A stretch of 35,029 nucleotides of DNA from a virus: positions 1 to 35,029 of IMG/VR virus record IMGVR_UViG_3300020578_003561. One strand, 5' to 3'. Shown here one piece after another: positions 4,541 through 12,122 of this stretch; within the stretch, counting starts at the first letter, position 1; every line of letters begins with the position of its first letter. The translations under genes were made by a program, and so were the position numbers. Under the pieces are notes generated by a model. That model saw only the letters and a program-made list of their open reading frames with translations, had not been told where the DNA came from and made no database searches.

Positions 4541-5095
4541 CTAATGTGGGAACTTTAATAAAAATTCCCTATATCGCTCTCCATTTAATGAAGACCAAGC
4601 AGACCAATCTAAACCGCCTTTGGTCATATAGTACGTTATCTCTGCATTTATTACTGGGTCAAACAATAATATGTTTGACCTTAGATCAAATTTTTCTTTA
4701 CGATCAATGCCGAGTTGTCCCAACATATTAATCTGAAAAATTCCGTAGGAACTGTCTCCAGTTTTCCTGTTACCATTGTAAGCCATAGGTCTAGAATTAG
4801 ACTCTGCCTTCGCAATAGCCCAAGCCTGTTTAAGGGCTTTTCCTTCAAAGCCAACAGCTGATAGAAGTTCTTTTAGTTCTCCGTCTGTTAGCGTCTCAGA
4901 AGGCTTGTACACAGTAGTGCTGTACTTCTCTAAGGTTTCTTTCTTTAGTTGTACTGTTGATTTTACAGGCACTTCTACCTGTAAAGCTTGAGTTGCTGTT
5001 GGACCAGGCTGGACTGTAAACAGGAATAATGTTATCATTCCTATATACGACCAGTTATGAGCAACTTCGCTCAAACGTTGTTTGATATTCTCCAT
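4541..5095 (-). CDS. Membrane-anchored SLT/lysozyme-like peptidoglycan hydrolase
   Basis: The 184-aa product has an N-terminal hydrophobic segment (about residues 15-29) after a short basic head, then a linker, then a goose-lysozyme/SLT-like domain. Visible signatures are AKAESNSRP (95-103, E98 the likely catalytic acid), SSYGIFQIN (115-123, the GxxQ/SxGxxQ strand) and an AEITYYMTKGGLDWSAWS end. Family members cut the MurNAc-GlcNAc bond. The membrane or signal anchor suggests a secreted or SAR-type endolysin, or a virion-associated lysin. I start it at 5095: AAAGGAGG is 8 nt upstream there, whereas an in-frame ATG at 5158 would lie within the -35. Confidence 0.83.
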   Translation of the reverse strand: MENIKQRLSEVAHNWSYIGMITLFLFTVQPGPTATQALQVEVPVKSTVQLKKETLEKYSTTVYKPSETLTDGELKELLSAVGFEGKALKQAWAIAKAESNSRPMAYNGNRKTGDSSYGIFQINMLGQLGIDRKEKFDLRSNILLFDPVINAEITYYMTKGGLDWSAWSSLNGERYREFLLKFPH

Positions 5096-5124
5096 TGGCA
5101 TTTCCTCCTTTAGAGATAACGAAC

Positions 5125-5158
5125 TATAATAATAGCATTGTTTGGCAAAAGGTGTCAA
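5125..5158 (-). promoter_or_regulatory. Promoter of the lysis-type operon
   Basis: On the minus strand TTGACA (5158-5153), an 18-bp spacer and TATTAT (5134-5129). A plus-strand TATAAT (5125-5130) overlaps it and may serve the glycosyltransferase. CAGTTGACTAG (5161-5171), related to the 778 palindrome, lies just upstream. Confidence 0.7.
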
Positions 5159-5178
5159 GCCAGTTGACTAGGAATTAA

Positions 5179-6186
5179 ATGCATATATCTTATTACACAA
5201 TTAGGGCGGGATTGAATCCAGCAGTAGGTTTTGGGTATGCTGGTCAAAATATTGTGCGTACACTACAAGAATTAGGACATAAAGTAGATTTTGCAAATCC
5301 TAAAGCTGATATTCAATTAAATTTTACACAACCTCATAATTATAAATTACATAAAAATCAATATCAGATTGGTTATACTCCGTGGGAATCTACGAAAATT
5401 CGTAATGAGTGGCGGGAAAGAATGAATCTGTGTGACGAGATCTGGGCAACATCTGATTGGTGTGCAGATGTATATAGAAAAAATGGAATAACTAAACCAA
5501 TATATGTTTATCCACATGGAATTGAAGATATTTGGAAGCCAGTTAAGAGAATTGTTAAAGAAGGTAAACCGTTAAAATTTTTACACGTAGGTGAACCTGC
5601 TCCAAGAAAAGACGGGCAGTTAGTAGTAGACACATTTATTAAGTTATTCGGCAATAACTCAGATTATCAATTAACAATAAAATCAATTGGTCCACATACT
5701 ATTAGAATATATGAAAATAAGATATTATCATTGCCAGAACATAAGTATCATAATATTAATGTTATTACAGAAGAGTATTCAATAGATAGATTAGTAGACC
5801 TTTATCATTCCCACCACGTTTTGGTATACCCAACATGGGGAGAAGGATTTGGATTTATTCCTCTACAAGGATTAGCAACTGGTATGCCAGTTATAACTAC
5901 TTATGATTGGGCGCATTATAAAAATTTTGTTGGTCCATTAAAGTTAAAGTCAAGGTTTACAGATGCAGAAACAGATGGAGTTCCTAAAGCAATAGGAGAT
6001 CCTCATTTAGGAAATTTTTATAAACCAGATGCAAAAGATTTAGAAGATCAAATGGTTTTTGCTGCAATAAACTACAAAGCTTTATCTGGTTATTATTTTG
6101 CCCAGTCAACTAAAATTCATGCAGAATATAATTGGACTCAGTTGACCAAGAATGCATTTAAGCATTTAGAAAAAAAATTTTCATAA
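5179..6186 (+). CDS. GT4-type glycosyltransferase (GT-B fold)
   Basis: The 335-aa protein fits the GT4 family. Its N-terminal half carries a GFGYAGQNI glycine-rich loop and IGYTPWES. VYPHGIEDIW follows, then KFLHVGEPAPRKDG (the donor-binding start of the second Rossmann domain). The signature YPTWGEGFGFIPLQGLA contains the E-x7-E-like nucleotide-sugar site. It transfers a sugar from a nucleotide donor; the acceptor is unknown. Candidates are phage fibres, the host envelope or modified DNA. AGGA lies 6 nt before the ATG, and the gene is divergent from the lysis operon. Given the collagen-like fibres and hydroxylases downstream, glycosylation of hydroxylated residues is an attractive but untested idea. 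Confidence 0.85.
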   Translation: MHISYYTIRAGLNPAVGFGYAGQNIVRTLQELGHKVDFANPKADIQLNFTQPHNYKLHKNQYQIGYTPWESTKIRNEWRERMNLCDEIWATSDWCADVYRKNGITKPIYVYPHGIEDIWKPVKRIVKEGKPLKFLHVGEPAPRKDGQLVVDTFIKLFGNNSDYQLTIKSIGPHTIRIYENKILSLPEHKYHNINVITEEYSIDRLVDLYHSHHVLVYPTWGEGFGFIPLQGLATGMPVITTYDWAHYKNFVGPLKLKSRFTDAETDGVPKAIGDPHLGNFYKPDAKDLEDQMVFAAINYKALSGYYFAQSTKIHAEYNWTQLTKNAFKHLEKKFS

Positions 6187-6213
6187 CCCCTTCCTCTTTA
6201 AATAAAAGTTTGG

Positions 6214-6219
6214 TAGAAT
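6214..6219 (+). promoter_or_regulatory. Extended -10 (TGGTAGAAT) for the nrdJ gene
   Basis: TAGAAT preceded by TGG forms an extended -10; the -35 (TTCCTC near 6191) is weak. The leader is about 50 nt, with AAAGGTG 11 nt before the ATG. Confidence 0.45.
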
Positions 6220-6274
6220 AAGACTTCAACTAAAAATATAAACCGCAGGGCGGAGAAAAGGTGTTATTTTAAAA

Positions 6275-8206
6275 ATGTCTAAATCTATTGAAAACCCATA
6301 TGAAAATTTTATTGCGTTGTCTCGATATGCAAGATGGATCCCAGAAGAGAACCGTCGTGAAACATGGGGTGAAACAGTAGATAGATATTTTAGATTTATG
6401 CTTTCCCACCTTGAAAGCTTTAATTATTTTCCAGACAATAAACTAGTTGAAGAATTAAAACAAGCAGTGTATGATCGTAACGTTATGCCATCAATGCGAT
6501 CAGTAATGACCGCAGGTGCTGCATTGGATAGAGATCATGTTGCAGGATATAACTGCTCATTTGTTCCAGTAGACAATGCTAGATCATTTGACGAAACTAT
6601 GTATATATTGATGTGTGGAACTGGTGTAGGATTTTCAGTTGAGTATAAGTATGTTAACAAACTTCCTTCCGTTCCAGAGTCTTTAGAAAAATCAGATACA
6701 GTAATTGTTGTAGAAGATTCAAAACAAGGATGGGCTAAGGCATATCGTGAGCTTTTGGCATTGTTATGGACTGGTCATATTCCAGCTATTGATGTTTCTA
6801 AGGTGCGTCCAGCAGGTGCACGTCTTAAGACAATGGGTGGTCGTTCATCTGGACCACAACCACTTATAAATCTTTTTGATTTTACAATTTCAAAATTTAA
6901 GAATGCAGTTGGTCGTCAGTTAAAACCAATTGAGTGTCATGACATTATGTGTAAGATTGGCGAAGTTGTAGTTGTTGGCGGAGTTCGTCGTTCTGCAATG
7001 ATTTCTCTTTCTAATATTAACGATATTGAGATGGCGGCAGCAAAATCTGGTAACTGGTGGGAAAATAATACACAACGTGCATTATCAAATAACTCTGTGG
7101 CATATTCTCGTAAGCCACAAATGGAGCAGTTTATAGCAGAATGGAAAAACCTTTATGACTCTAAGTCAGGAGAACGTGGCATTTACAATGTTGCAGCAGC
7201 ACAAGCACAAGCAGCAAAGTATGGACGGAGGGACCCTGAAATACATTATGGAACCAACCCTTGCTCGGAAATTATTCTCCGTCCTTATCAGTTTTGTAAT
7301 CTTTCAGAAGTCGTATTACGTGAAAAAGATACAGTTGAAGATGTTACAAATAAGGTACGCCTTGCAACAATTCTTGGAACCTGGCAATCGACGCTAACAG
7401 ATTTTAAATACCTTCGTAAGATTTGGAAGGACAATACTGAAGAAGAAAGGTTGCTTGGAGTTTCGCTAACGGGACAATTTGGACACAAATTATTTTCTGG
7501 AAAGCAGGGCCTTGATAAACTAGAGAAGACTCTTTCTGGTCTTCGTGAACATGCTCGTGAAATTAATAAAAAAGAGGCTGAGAAAATTGGGATTTCTGAA
7601 TCTGCAGCTATTACATGTGTTAAACCTTCAGGAACAGTATCTCAATTGGTCGGAGTATCTTCAGGAATGCATCCTTGGCATTCACCATACTATATTCGTA
7701 CAGTTCGTGGCTCAAAGGGGGATCCAATCTCTACATTTTTAAAGGAAGTCGGAATTCCAGTAGAAGATGATGTAATGAAGCCAAATGATACCTATGTATT
7801 TTCGTTTCCAGTAAAAGCACCAGAGGGTGCAATTGTTAGAAATGATTTAACCGCATTAGATCATCTAAACACATGGTTGGTTTACCAACGTTCATGGTGT
7901 GAGCATAAGCCATCTATTACAGTTTCTGTTAAGGAAGATGAGTGGATGGAGGTTGGGGCATGGGTATATCATTATTTTGATGAAGTATCTGGTATTTCAT
8001 TCCTGCCTCATTCAGAACACTCGTATAAGCAAGCCCCATATCAGGAAACAACAAAAGAAGAATACGATGAGCTTCTTGCAAAAATGCCTAAGAGTATTCG
8101 ATGGGAAGATTTATCTTTCTATGAGACAGAAGATGGCACTTCTATCAATGCCACACTTGCCTGTACTTCAGACGGAAATTGTGAATTGGTAGACATTACG
8201 GCATAA
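6275..8206 (+). CDS. nrdJ: Adenosylcobalamin-dependent ribonucleoside-triphosphate reductase (class II)
   Basis: The 643-aa protein matches the monomeric class II RNR (RTPR) family, which reduces ribonucleotides to deoxyribonucleotides using a B12-generated thiyl radical. Key residues by position: C94 in YNCSFVP and C341 in FCNLSE form the redox pair. N328, C330 and E332 in TNPCSE match the radical-site Asn/Cys/Glu. SSGPQPLINLF and CVKPSGTVSQLVG (448-460) are substrate-phosphate motifs. C630 and C636 near the C-terminus would be the thiol shuttle. It is shorter than the about 740-aa Lactobacillus enzyme. No intein or frameshift is seen. It would supply dNTPs under any oxygen level if the host has B12. 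Confidence 0.95.
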   Translation: MSKSIENPYENFIALSRYARWIPEENRRETWGETVDRYFRFMLSHLESFNYFPDNKLVEELKQAVYDRNVMPSMRSVMTAGAALDRDHVAGYNCSFVPVDNARSFDETMYILMCGTGVGFSVEYKYVNKLPSVPESLEKSDTVIVVEDSKQGWAKAYRELLALLWTGHIPAIDVSKVRPAGARLKTMGGRSSGPQPLINLFDFTISKFKNAVGRQLKPIECHDIMCKIGEVVVVGGVRRSAMISLSNINDIEMAAAKSGNWWENNTQRALSNNSVAYSRKPQMEQFIAEWKNLYDSKSGERGIYNVAAAQAQAAKYGRRDPEIHYGTNPCSEIILRPYQFCNLSEVVLREKDTVEDVTNKVRLATILGTWQSTLTDFKYLRKIWKDNTEEERLLGVSLTGQFGHKLFSGKQGLDKLEKTLSGLREHAREINKKEAEKIGISESAAITCVKPSGTVSQLVGVSSGMHPWHSPYYIRTVRGSKGDPISTFLKEVGIPVEDDVMKPNDTYVFSFPVKAPEGAIVRNDLTALDHLNTWLVYQRSWCEHKPSITVSVKEDEWMEVGAWVYHYFDEVSGISFLPHSEHSYKQAPYQETTKEEYDELLAKMPKSIRWEDLSFYETEDGTSINATLACTSDGNCELVDITA

Positions 8207-8218
8207 AAGGTATATAAT
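8190..8218 (+). promoter_or_regulatory. Strong promoter before the holin-like gene
   Basis: TAGACA (8190-8195), a 17-bp spacer and TATAAT (8213-8218), overlapping the 3' end of nrdJ. It transcribes through the tandem hairpins at 8224-8261. Confidence 0.7.
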
Positions 8219-8223
8219 AGATA

Positions 8224-8261
8224 TTGGGGTAACACCCAAAATTCCTGGGCACAGTGCCCAG
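8224..8261 (+). promoter_or_regulatory. Tandem hairpins in the holin 5' leader
   Basis: TTGGG-GTAACA-CCCAA (8224-8239) is followed by CTGGGCAC-A-GTGCCCAG (8245-8261), a perfect inverted repeat with 8-bp arms. AAAGGAGGA (8264-8272) follows at once. The placement between promoter and RBS suggests an operator or an RNA structure affecting ribosome access to a lysis-timing gene. Confidence 0.55.
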
Positions 8262-8275
8262 AAAAGGAGGATCTT

Positions 8276-8503
8276 ATGAAACAAGATCTGAATAATGATG
8301 GAAAGGTAACAATGCAAGAAAAACTTCTAGCAGCGTTAGCAAGCTATGGTCGCCATTTCCTTGGTGCAGCCATTGCTCTATACATGACTGGTAACACAGA
8401 CCCAGGAGATTTGCTTAAGGGCGGAATTGCAGCAGTATTGCCAGTGATTTTAAAAGCTCTAAATACTAATGAGCCCAGCTTTGGATTCACAAAAAAGTCA
8501 TAA
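8276..8503 (+). CDS. Holin-like two-TM protein with N-terminal EF-hand loop
   Basis: The 75-aa product has two predicted membrane segments (about residues 17-37 and 47-63) and a charged tail ending KKS, which is the size and layout of a class II-type holin. Residues 4-15 (DLNNDGKVTMQE) are a textbook 12-residue EF-hand calcium loop with D1, N3, D5, G6, V8 and E12. A strong AAAGGAGGA RBS, two leader hairpins and its own promoter indicate controlled expression. It is the only holin candidate in the window, though it lies 3 kb from the muralytic gene and on the other strand. Function rests on size and topology. Confidence 0.65.
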   Translation: MKQDLNNDGKVTMQEKLLAALASYGRHFLGAAIALYMTGNTDPGDLLKGGIAAVLPVILKALNTNEPSFGFTKKS

Positions 8504-8525
8504 ATCAATAAAGTAGTTAGGATCG

Positions 8526-8555
8526 CTCCTGTGCTAAAATAAGCATAGGAGTTTT
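8526..8555 (+). terminator. Hairpin with T-run after the holin-like gene
   Basis: CTCCTGTGCT (8526-8535) pairs with AGCATAGGAG (8542-8551), one G-U pair and an AAAATA loop, followed by TTTT. It separates the holin-like gene from the adhesion locus. TGCTAAAAT inside the loop might also be a -10 for the next gene. Confidence 0.6.
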
Positions 8556-8572
8556 CCTATTTTAGGAGATTT

Positions 8573-8920
8573 ATGGCAGCGCAAAAAAATTTTGAAGTAG
8601 ATCAAAACACTACTTTTAACTTTACCATTGATTATAAAGATGACAATGGAAATCCAATAGTTCTTACAAACTGTTCTGTAAAATTGCAGGTTAGAGACAC
8701 CAAGGGTGGGAGTAAGCTAGCCTTTACCTTAACATCTCCCGCAGGCGGTATTTTGATAGACGAGGCTTTGGGCAGAATAACCGTTAAAATGACTCCAACT
8801 CAAACCAATAAATTATTTTTCCCAAAATCTTCGTACGACATTATGCTGACAGATAGCAATTTAAATAAAACAAAACTTCTTGAAGGGTTTTTAACTTTGA
8901 GTAGATCGGTAACCGTATAA
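8573..8920 (+). CDS. Ig-like tail/baseplate protein, BppU-N-like
   Basis: The 115-aa protein follows the pattern of phage upper-baseplate (BppU N-terminal) Ig-like domains. It has FEVDQNTTFNFTIDYKDDNGNPI at the start (strands around a DxNG turn), KLQVRDTKGG in the middle and SYDIMLTDSNLNKTKLLEGFLTLSRSVTV at the end. Such domains attach fibres to the baseplate or tail. TTTTAGGAGAT supplies the RBS. Its stop overlaps the next start (TAATG), so it is coupled to the small fibre protein that follows. Confidence 0.7.
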   Translation: MAAQKNFEVDQNTTFNFTIDYKDDNGNPIVLTNCSVKLQVRDTKGGSKLAFTLTSPAGGILIDEALGRITVKMTPTQTNKLFFPKSSYDIMLTDSNLNKTKLLEGFLTLSRSVTV

Positions 8921-9372
8921 TGCCAATTGTAAATAATGACTCAACCGTAATAGTTACCGAGCAAGTAAATAAGGTAGTGGTAAATGCCCCTGGCCCTCAA
9001 GGACCTCGTGGCAAAACTATACTTAATGGAGTTGGCGCTCCAGCAGACAACCTTGGCTTTGCTGGTGATTTTTATTATGACAAAAATAATACTTTCTTTT
9101 ATGGCCCCAAGCTAACGGATTCCTCTTGGGCGGGAGCAACTTCCTATGCATTAAGCACCGCTACCCTAACCTATCCATTTTCTATAGGTCAAGTAGTAGA
9201 TGCAGGATCATACTGGTACCTTGAGATAACCCATAATATGGGATATAACCCAAATGTAACTGTCAAAAACAGCGCTGGCGACATATTAGAAACAGGAATA
9301 GACTATAATAGTACTAACAAAATTACACTGACTATGGCACAACCATTCGGTGGGACAGCATTCCTGTCTTAA
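8920..9372 (+). CDS. Small fibre protein with short collagen-like stretch
   Basis: The 150-aa protein has a short N-terminal strand region, a brief GPQGPRG collagen-like segment (about residues 30-36), the common phage fibre motif GDFYYDKNNTFFYGPK, and a C-terminal beta domain with ITHNMGYNPNVTVKN and DYNSTNKITLTM. The same type of C-terminal domain ends the 9387 protein (HNLGTREVVVNVYD). It is coupled to the Ig-like gene, and the pair probably forms one tail appendage. Confidence 0.72.
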   Translation: MPIVNNDSTVIVTEQVNKVVVNAPGPQGPRGKTILNGVGAPADNLGFAGDFYYDKNNTFFYGPKLTDSSWAGATSYALSTATLTYPFSIGQVVDAGSYWYLEITHNMGYNPNVTVKNSAGDILETGIDYNSTNKITLTMAQPFGGTAFLS

Positions 9373-9386
9373 GGGAGATATAGCAA

Positions 9387-10598
9387 ATGGCAAGATTATT
9401 CGTAACTGACATCAATCTGAACAAGAATGAACTTCAGAACGCCAGAATTCAGGGAATATCAGCAGCACCTTCAGCTCCTGTAACTGGTCAAATTTATTAT
9501 GATACAACGACAAAAACGATGTATTATTACAATGGTGTAACAGATTTAGATATACAACCACAAGGCCCATGGGTAGCAATGAATGCTTCTCTAGAAGCAA
9601 TTCAAGATGCTATCGGTTCTTCAGTACTTGGCGGAACAGGTTTAACAGCAACTTATAATGACGTAGCTGGAACAACAACCCTTAAGCTTAATGATACAAC
9701 AGTAACACCAAATTCTTATGGATCAACAACAAAGATCCCAACATTTACAGTAGATGCCCAAGGTCGTTTAACTGCCGCAGGCGAAGTAGATGTAGCAACT
9801 AATCTTTCAATTGCTGGAGATACTGGAACAGATACAGTAAATCTTCTTACAGACACATTAACAATTGCTGGCGGAGAAGGCATTGATGTTGCGGTAACAG
9901 ATAATACAATTACAGTTGCTGCAGAAGAGGCATCTACCACAAATAAAGGTGTCGCATCTTTTGCCGCCGCAGATTTCACAGTAATAGTTGGCGAAGTAGC
10001 AATCAAAAATGTTAACCTTGGCACACAGACAACTGGAGATTATGTAAGAGATATTCAGGGAACTGCAAATGAAATTACAGTTGTCCCTACATCTGGAGAA
10101 GGCGCACAGGTAACAATTGGCCTTCCAGACGATGTAACAATTACCAATAACTTAAATATTGGCGGTAATTTAAACGTAGCTGGAACAATTAACTCAGTAA
10201 ATACCACTGAGGTAAACATTGTTGATAATGTTATTAACCTCAATACCGACTTTGTAGGAGATCCAACAGTAGATGCTGGAATCCGTGTAGAGCGTGGAAA
10301 TGCAGCAGATGTTCAAATTAAATGGAATGAATCCCTAGATCGATGGGAAATAACCAATGATGGAACAAATTATCATTCAGTAACAAGAAAATTTAAAGCA
10401 GTAGTTGGAGACGGAGAAACATATCAATATCCAGTTACTCATAACCTAGGAACAAGAGAAGTTGTGGTTAATGTTTATGACTCATCAACATATGACACCG
10501 TAGAGTGTGATGTTGTTAGAACTTCTGACACTGTTGTTACACTAGGATTTACAGCAGCACCTGCTTCTGGAGCATACACGGTAGTAATCGTAGGCTAA
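9387..10598 (+). CDS. Tail fibre protein (T4/cyanophage-like repeats)
   Basis: The 403-aa protein starts with an adaptor-like segment containing GQIYYDTTTKTMYYYNG. Glycine/threonine-rich fibre repeats follow (for example GGTGLTATYND, TIAGGEGIDVAVTDNTITV, TITNNLNIGGNLNVAG). It then has the trimerisation-type motif NVVDNVINLNTDF-like (NIVDNVINLN) with GIRVERG, and a C-terminal THNLGTREVVVNVYD domain. This layout is common in fibres of T4-like and cyanophage-type myoviruses. AAGGGAGA is the RBS. It most likely forms a trimeric side fibre. Confidence 0.82.
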   Translation: MARLFVTDINLNKNELQNARIQGISAAPSAPVTGQIYYDTTTKTMYYYNGVTDLDIQPQGPWVAMNASLEAIQDAIGSSVLGGTGLTATYNDVAGTTTLKLNDTTVTPNSYGSTTKIPTFTVDAQGRLTAAGEVDVATNLSIAGDTGTDTVNLLTDTLTIAGGEGIDVAVTDNTITVAAEEASTTNKGVASFAAADFTVIVGEVAIKNVNLGTQTTGDYVRDIQGTANEITVVPTSGEGAQVTIGLPDDVTITNNLNIGGNLNVAGTINSVNTTEVNIVDNVINLNTDFVGDPTVDAGIRVERGNAADVQIKWNESLDRWEITNDGTNYHSVTRKFKAVVGDGETYQYPVTHNLGTREVVVNVYDSSTYDTVECDVVRTSDTVVTLGFTAAPASGAYTVVIVG

Positions 10599-10609
10599 GG
10601 AGGGCTTGA

Positions 10610-10912
10610 ATGTCTGTAAAAAGATTAGTCCCCTTACATGCGGTAGCGCTTCCTACAAATCCTTCTGGAGCCCGTATTGGAGATATTTATTATAATACGG
10701 AAGATGAAGAATTAAGATACTTTGATGGCGACGAATGGAGCTCAGTAGGCGGCGGAGCAATTACAGGACTACTTGACCATATCCATACATATGATGGAGA
10801 AATTTTTTCTGTGTCAAACAATACTGTTCCTTCAGACGGAACGGTAGACGGAGGAAGCCCATACTCAGAGTATGGAAACTTGCCAGGAAATATTGATGCA
10901 GGTGGTCCATAA
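10610..10912 (+). CDS. Small fibre-associated protein (100 aa)
   Basis: It contains [30 protein letters not shown], the same short beta-meander found in many fibres of this window, and a flexible Gly/Pro/Ser/Asp-rich tail ending GNIDAGGP. A strong AAGGAGGG precedes the ATG, and its stop overlaps the collagen-like fibre start (TAATG). It may be an adaptor or a partner of the following fibre. Confidence 0.65.
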   Translation: MSVKRLVPLHAVALPTNPSGARIGDIYYNTEDEELRYFDGDEWSSVGGGAITGLLDHIHTYDGEIFSVSNNTVPSDGTVDGGSPYSEYGNLPGNIDAGGP

Positions 10913-11883
10913 TGTCTATTATACAAATAAGGCGTGGAACCACACAACAATGGACTCAATCTCTTAGAGTTTTAAGACTAGGCGAGCTTGGGCTAGATAC
11001 AACTCTTAATAAATTAAAAGCTGGCGACGGCATAAGAATTTGGAACGAACTTCCTTTTATTGTAGAAGGTCCAGCCAGTACTATACCAGGACCACAAGGT
11101 TCAACTGGTCCACAGGGATTACAAGGATTAAAGGGCGACAAGGGCGACAAGGGCGACGAAGGCGATCAAGGCTTACAAGGAATTCAGGGTCTACAAGGCG
11201 ATCAAGGGTTACAAGGATTACAAGGATTGCAAGGATTAAAGGGCGACAAGGGCGACAAGGGCGACAAGGGCGACGAGGGTGATCAAGGCTTACAGGGAAT
11301 TCAGGGCCTACAAGGCAATCAAGGATTACAAGGATTGCAAGGATTAAAGGGCGACAAGGGTGACAAGGGTGACAAGGGTGACAAGGGCGACAAGGGCGAT
11401 CAAGGCTTACAAGGCTTACAAGGAATTCAAGGTACACAGGGACCACAAGGAACTGCTGGATCGTCAACTTTTAGCGGGACAACAGATGCATCTACAGCAT
11501 CAATAACTATTGATAAAATTGCTTATCCTGCAATAACTATGTTAAATGTAACTAATAATAGTTTCCTAGCATATCAATTCTTAAATCAATACGGTGGAAG
11601 TAATCCAACTATTTATGCAATTGCAGGAACAACTATAGGTTTTAATTTAAATGTTGCTGGACACCCGTTTTTAATTAGATTTTCAGGAGCTAATTATGAT
11701 ACAGGATTAATTCACGTTTCAACAACAGGAAGTGTGTCTACTGGATCTAACGCTCAAGGAAAAACGACTGGAACCCTGTATTGGCAAATTCCACAATCTA
11801 TAAACGGAAACTACGGATACTTGTGTTCTTTTCATGGCGGAATGAATGGAACTATAGTTGTTAAGGACATATCAGCATTATGA
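10912..11883 (+). CDS. Collagen-like tail fibre with cupredoxin-like tip
   Basis: Three parts are seen in 323 aa. Residues 3-52 are a fibre adaptor ([12 protein letters not shown] ... [17 protein letters not shown]) like the hyaluronidase/tropism-determinant N-terminal domain. Residues 58-183 are about 41 Gly-X-Y triplets with a 36-residue super-repeat (Lys blocks start at 74, 110 and 146), containing 13 Lys in Y position (X-Lys-Gly). Residues 200-323 are a beta domain with H251 (GHPF), C305, H308 and M311 (CSFHGGM), the ligand set of a type-1 copper site. The collagen stalk should form a triple helix. Copper binding is inference; the C-x2-H-x2-M spacing is shorter than in plastocyanin. It is coupled to both neighbours. 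Confidence 0.85.
   Translation: MSIIQIRRGTTQQWTQSLRVLRLGELGLDTTLNKLKAGDGIRIWNELPFIVEGPASTIPGPQGSTGPQGLQGLKGDKGDKGDEGDQGLQGIQGLQGDQGLQGLQGLQGLKGDKGDKGDKGDEGDQGLQGIQGLQGNQGLQGLQGLKGDKGDKGDKGDKGDKGDQGLQGLQGIQGTQGPQGTAGSSTFSGTTDASTASITIDKIAYPAITMLNVTNNSFLAYQFLNQYGGSNPTIYAIAGTTIGFNLNVAGHPFLIRFSGANYDTGLIHVSTTGSVSTGSNAQGKTTGTLYWQIPQSINGNYGYLCSFHGGMNGTIVVKDISAL
11083..11460 (+). repeat. Collagen-coding tandem repeats (9 bp and 108 bp periods)
   Basis: AAGGGCGAC-type 9-bp units and GGATTACAA-type units repeat in frame, arranged in a 108-bp higher-order period repeated nearly three times. The number of Lys-Gly-Asp units rises 3, 4, 6 along the gene. Such repeats favour slippage and unequal recombination, so stalk length may vary between relatives. 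A long minus-strand ORF here is only the mirror of the repeat. Confidence 0.85.
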
Positions 11884-12122
11884 CAATGATACCACTAGGC
11901 GATTGGCTATACAGCATTGAGGAAAGCGAAAACCCCCCATTGCTTAATTTGATTATTAAAAACGTACCTGAGAATAAAACAGTTATGATAAAAGATATAA
12001 ACTGGGCTGTTGGAAGAGAAGATTTTATTGAACATTCTTATAACATGGCAATTGAAACTATAAATGGAGCAGATCACTGCTGTCTTGAAGGAAAGGCTGT
12101 GATTATAGAAAATGGTATCTAG
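11880..12122 (+). CDS. Small hypothetical protein between two fibres (80 aa)
   Basis: ATGA overlap with the collagen-like fibre and an 11-nt overlap with the next fibre start place it firmly in the operon. It starts [31 protein letters not shown]; a possible small alpha/beta fold is followed by [17 protein letters not shown]. No family is recognised. Its position between two fibres suggests a folding helper or an attachment protein. Confidence 0.65.
   Translation: MTMIPLGDWLYSIEESENPPLLNLIIKNVPENKTVMIKDINWAVGREDFIEHSYNMAIETINGADHCCLEGKAVIIENGI

Noticed and set aside
4546-4731. Plus-strand ORF of 61 codons opposite the muralytic gene
   Set aside because: It is antisense to a clear SLT/lysozyme-like domain and lacks RBS and promoter.
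6187-6274. Possible B12 riboswitch before nrdJ
   Set aside because: The gap is only 88 nt, shorter than cobalamin riboswitches, and no B12-box-like sequence was seen.
11083-11460. Regular repeats that could be taken for a CRISPR array
   Set aside because: Repeats are contiguous, in frame and encode Gly-X-Y; there are no unique spacers.
11081-11467. Cys/Pro-rich minus-strand ORF of 128 codons
   Set aside because: It is the mirror image of the collagen repeat; the plus frame continues into adaptor and tip domains.
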